DNA from: a bacterium
Lineage (GTDB): Bacteria; Planctomycetota; Planctomycetia; Pirellulales; Pirellulaceae
Assembly (NCBI GenBank): GCA_030430075.1
Contig: JAUIGN010000009.1
Location: forward strand, 124,001-188,000
DNA length: 64,000 bases
Direction of reading: 5' to 3'
The notes beneath the pieces were generated by a model. The model was not told where the DNA came from. It worked only from the letters and a program-made list of their open reading frames with translations, and did no database searches. Both the position numbers and the translations under genes were made by a program. Below are positions 61,190-64,000 of the stretch, in pieces. Each line of letters opens with the position of its first letter. Positions within the stretch are counted from its first letter, which is position 1.

Positions 61190-64000
61190 CTAACGAACGA
61201 CCAGGTTGACCAACCTGCCCGGCACGACGATCTCTTTGACAATTTGCTTGCCTTCCAGCCAGGGCTGGAGACTCTCGACCGCCTTGGCTGCCGCCAGCAA
61301 GTCGTCCTTGGTGATGTCTGCGGCGACGGTCACTTTGCCCCGTACTTTGCCCATCACTTGGACGGGAACTTCGATCGTGGCATCGATTGTTAAATTTTCA
61401 TCAAAAGTCGGCCAAGGCTCGTACGCCAGGGTCTGGTCGTGCCCCAGGATCTGCCACAGCTCTTCGGCGATGTGCGGGGCCAGCGGCGAGAGCAAGAGAA
61501 CCAGTTGTTCCATGGCGACGCGGGGTCGCGTCGATTCGCGGGTGAAGAAGTTGACGAATTCCATCATCCGCGAGATGGCCGTATTGAATCCAATCGTCTC
61601 GAGATCGTGGGTCACGGCCTTGATCGTCTTGTGGACGACGCGTTGCTGCTCGTCGGTCGGTTCGACATCCTTGACCGCCGGGTTCAAGGTGGCGGTTTCG
61701 CTGTTGGCATCGACGATCATCCGCCAGACTCGGTCCAAGAAGTTGCGGACGCCGTTCACGCCCGCCATGCTCCAGGGCTTGGGCGCTTCCAGCGGCCCCA
61801 TGAACATCTCGTAGAGCCGCAGTGAATCCGCTCCGTAGTCGGTCACGATCTCGTCCGGATTAACCACATTGCCCCGGCTCTTGGACATCTTATGGGCTCG
61901 ACTGTGGACGCGGATCGAGGCATCGTCGGTGCGCACGAAACTGTCGCCCTGCTTCTCCACCTGGTCCGCCGTGAGCTTCACGGAGGTGATTTGATCGCCC
62001 GACGTCTTGTGGATCTGACAACCGTCGGCATCCCGCGTTACGTCGCTGGCCGAAACCGGCTCGCCCCGCTCCGATTGATAGCCGGTGAATTCGATTTCGC
62101 CCAGAATCATGCCTTGGTTGATGAGCCGTGAAAACGGTTCAGGCGTCGAAACGTAGCCGCGATCGAAAAGCACCTTGTGCCAGAAACGGGCATACAGCAG
62201 GTGCAACACAGCGTGCTCGGCGCCACCGACGTACAGATCGACCGGCATCCAGGCCTTTTCCTTGGCCGGATCGACGAACGCCTGCTCGTTCTTGGGATCG
62301 ATGAAGCGGAGGTAGTACCAGCACGAACCGGCCCATTGCGGCATGGTGTTGGTTTCGCGACGGTACTTCTTGCCGTCGATTTCCGGATAGAGCCATTCAT
62401 CGGGAGCCTTCCCGAGCGGAGGTTCCGGTCGTCCGTGCGGTTTATAATCTTCCAAGTGGGGCAGATCGACGGGTAAATCGTCGACCGCGACGGGGCGGAG
62501 GTGCCCGGTCGGCTGACCTTCGTCGTCCAGCTCGTGCAGAATGGGAAACGGCTCGCCCCAGAACCGCTGCCGGCTGAACAGCCAATCTCGCAACTTGTAA
62601 TTGACCGCCTCGCGTCCCAATCCTTGGGCCTGCAGATCCTGAGCGATGCGTGTCTTGAATTCCTCGGTTGGCGTGCCGTCGTATTCCCCCGAATTGACGG
62701 CGGTGCCCGTCCCGGCAAAACAGCAAGCGCCGCGGCGGATATCCTCCAACTGCTCGTGTTCCGACGGCTCGACCACGCACACGATGGGAATGTCGAACTG
62801 CTGCGCGAATTCGAAGTCGCGGGTATCGTGTGCCGGAACGGCCATGATCGCACCGGTCCCGTAGCTGATCAGCACATAGTCGGCGATCCAGATCGGGATC
62901 TGTTCACCATTGACCGGATTGGTGGCGTACGAGCCGGTAAAGACACCCGTTTTGGCTTTGCCCAGGTCGGTCCGATCGAGGTCGCTCTTGGCGGCGGCCT
63001 GCTGGCAATAGTCGGTGACCGCCTGCTCCTGGCTGGGAGTCGTCAGCCGTTCGACGAACGGGTGCTCGGGCGCAATGACCATATACGTGGCACCGAACAG
63101 CGTGTCCGGGCGCGTCGTGTAGATCCGCAAGACGTCGTCGGCCGGCTTCCGCGGCAGCCCGTGTTCCGCGCGTTCTGCTCGCCACGCTGGCTCTGCCTGT
63201 GGATCGCCGATAAAGAAATCAACTTCGGCGCCGGTACTGCGTCCGATCCATTCCCGTTGCATCGCCTTGATGCTGTCGGACCAGTTCACCAGTTCCAGAT
63301 CCTCTTCCAAGCGGTCCGCGTAGTCGGTGATCCGCAGCATCCATTGACGCAGCGGGAGACGCGTCACCGGATACCCGCCCCGTTCGCTCTTGCCGTCAAT
63401 CACCTCCTCGTTGGCCAGCACGGTCCCCAGTTCGGCGCACCAGTTCACCAGCGCGTCCGACTGGAAGGCGAGACGATGCTCGTCTTGGTACTGGCGAACG
63501 GCGTCTTCGCCCTCCGCTTCGACATCGGCGGGGATCGGCAATTCGGCGATCGGCCGGCCCCGCCGGGCTGCCGGGTCATACCAGGTATCGAACAAGAGCA
63601 GGAAGATCCACTGCGTCCAACGAAAATAGTCGACGTCGGTGGTGGACAGTTCGCGGCTCCAGTCGTAGCTGAAGCCAAGCATCTTCAGTTGTCGGCGGAA
63701 GGTCGCAATGTTCTTCTCCGTCGAGTCGCGTGGCGGGGTGTTGGTCTTGATGGCATGCTCTTCCGCCGGCAGCCCGAAGGCATCAAACCCCATCGGATGC
63801 AGGACAGACTTGCCCCGCATGCGTTCAAAACGACAGACAATGTCGGTGGCCGTGTAGCCTTCGGGATGCCCCACGTGCAGCCCGTCACCGCTGGGATAGG
63901 GGAACATATCCAACACGTACAGCTTCTCACGGCCGGGCAGTTCGGGAGCCCGAAACGTCTGGTTGGCCTCCCAGAAAGCTTGCCATTTCGGTTCAATTTC
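61190..64000 (-). CDS. leuS: leucyl-tRNA synthetase LeuS, partial (5' end outside window)
   Basis: The minus strand is open from the right edge ([20 protein letters not shown]) to a stop at 61190, so the first few codons lie outside. The frame has an internal ATG at 63916 but the gene begins upstream of it. Visible motifs: the HIGH-equivalent in [16 protein letters not shown], the editing domain with its [14 protein letters not shown] and [19 protein letters not shown] segments, and the KMSKS loop [13 protein letters not shown]. The C terminus ends in [10 protein letters not shown]. The enzyme charges tRNA-Leu in the cytosol. Confidence 0.97.
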   Translation of the reverse strand, partial: EIEPKWQAFWEANQTFRAPELPGREKLYVLDMFPYPSGDGLHVGHPEGYTATDIVCRFERMRGKSVLHPMGFDAFGLPAEEHAIKTNTPPRDSTEKNIATFRRQLKMLGFSYDWSRELSTTDVDYFRWTQWIFLLLFDTWYDPAARRGRPIAELPIPADVEAEGEDAVRQYQDEHRLAFQSDALVNWCAELGTVLANEEVIDGKSERGGYPVTRLPLRQWMLRITDYADRLEEDLELVNWSDSIKAMQREWIGRSTGAEVDFFIGDPQAEPAWRAERAEHGLPRKPADDVLRIYTTRPDTLFGATYMVIAPEHPFVERLTTPSQEQAVTDYCQQAAAKSDLDRTDLGKAKTGVFTGSYATNPVNGEQIPIWIADYVLISYGTGAIMAVPAHDTRDFEFAQQFDIPIVCVVEPSEHEQLEDIRRGACCFAGTGTAVNSGEYDGTPTEEFKTRIAQDLQAQGLGREAVNYKLRDWLFSRQRFWGEPFPILHELDDEGQPTGHLRPVAVDDLPVDLPHLEDYKPHGRPEPPLGKAPDEWLYPEIDGKKYRRETNTMPQWAGSCWYYLRFIDPKNEQAFVDPAKEKAWMPVDLYVGGAEHAVLHLLYARFWHKVLFDRGYVSTPEPFSRLINQGMILGEIEFTGYQSERGEPVSASDVTRDADGCQIHKTSGDQITSVKLTADQVEKQGDSFVRTDDASIRVHSRAHKMSKSRGNVVNPDEIVTDYGADSLRLYEMFMGPLEAPKPWSMAGVNGVRNFLDRVWRMIVDANSETATLNPAVKDVEPTDEQQRVVHKTIKAVTHDLETIGFNTAISRMMEFVNFFTRESTRPRVAMEQLVLLLSPLAPHIAEELWQILGHDQTLAYEPWPTFDENLTIDATIEVPVQVMGKVRGKVTVAADITKDDLLAAAKAVESLQPWLEGKQIVKEIVVPGRLVNLVVR

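Overview
The window reads as a chromosomal segment of a planctomycete, most likely of the Pirellulales type. The evidence is the gene content: a Planctomycete cytochrome (PSD1/DUF1549/DUF1553) gene next to a DUF1501 gene, a giant heme-containing membrane-bound dehydrogenase with HEAT repeats, a YTV-type Cys-rich surface protein, a DUF1207 protein, large Ser/Thr kinases with TPR or membrane segments, a twin-arginine Gfo/Idh protein, high GC, and many dispersed intergenic repeats. No rRNA, tRNA, CRISPR array, transposase or prophage gene was seen.

Layout, left to right. 1-2.7 kb: the 5' part of an S41/PDZ protease (runs off the left edge) and a DUF1207 protein. 3.3-9.4 kb: an FAD-dependent 2-hydroxyglutarate oxidase-like gene followed by the three glycolate oxidase subunits GlcD, GlcE and GlcF. 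9.6-14.4 kb: a thioredoxin-fold lipoprotein without the CxxC and a 1130-residue PVC-type dehydrogenase/HEAT/cytochrome c protein. 14.7-16.5 kb: a zinc-ribbon membrane protein and a YTV protein. 16.9-21.4 kb: aroH, an AddA-like helicase-nuclease and aat. 22-23.3 kb: a PQQ-type beta-propeller protein. 23.4-28.5 kb: a phosphate uptake operon with two PstS genes flanking pstC, pstA and pstB.

28.7-32.7 kb is the most interesting part: a compact minus-strand operon encoding a 92-residue peptide with three 28-residue repeats, a stand-alone kinase of the aminoglycoside phosphotransferase fold, a HopA1-type protein and a LanC-type cyclase. Kinase plus HopA1-type lyase is the dehydration pair of class V lanthipeptides and thioamitides. 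Together with a LanC and a modular Thr/Cys precursor, this predicts a multi-core lanthipeptide system in a planctomycete. The three enzymes are translationally coupled (TGATG junctions). A TonB-dependent receptor lies just upstream in the same direction.

36-45 kb: a kinase/TPR protein, a HEXXH metalloprotease and an S9 prolyl oligopeptidase-type peptidase. 45-51 kb: PSD1 cytochrome, DUF1501 and leucine-rich-repeat lipoprotein. 51.7-56 kb: an outer-membrane barrel-like protein, Gfo/Idh oxidoreductase and a formylglycine-generating-enzyme-like protein. 56-64 kb: a zinc-ribbon kinase, glgC and leuS (runs off the right edge).

Five intergenic arrays share one conserved head sequence but each carries its own tandem tail unit (18, 21, 22, 24 or 44 nt). 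They form a dispersed repeat family. Two smaller repeat families (a GTCATGC palindrome and a second element with a 32-nt tandem) also occur. All functional assignments come from reading motifs by eye. No database search was run.
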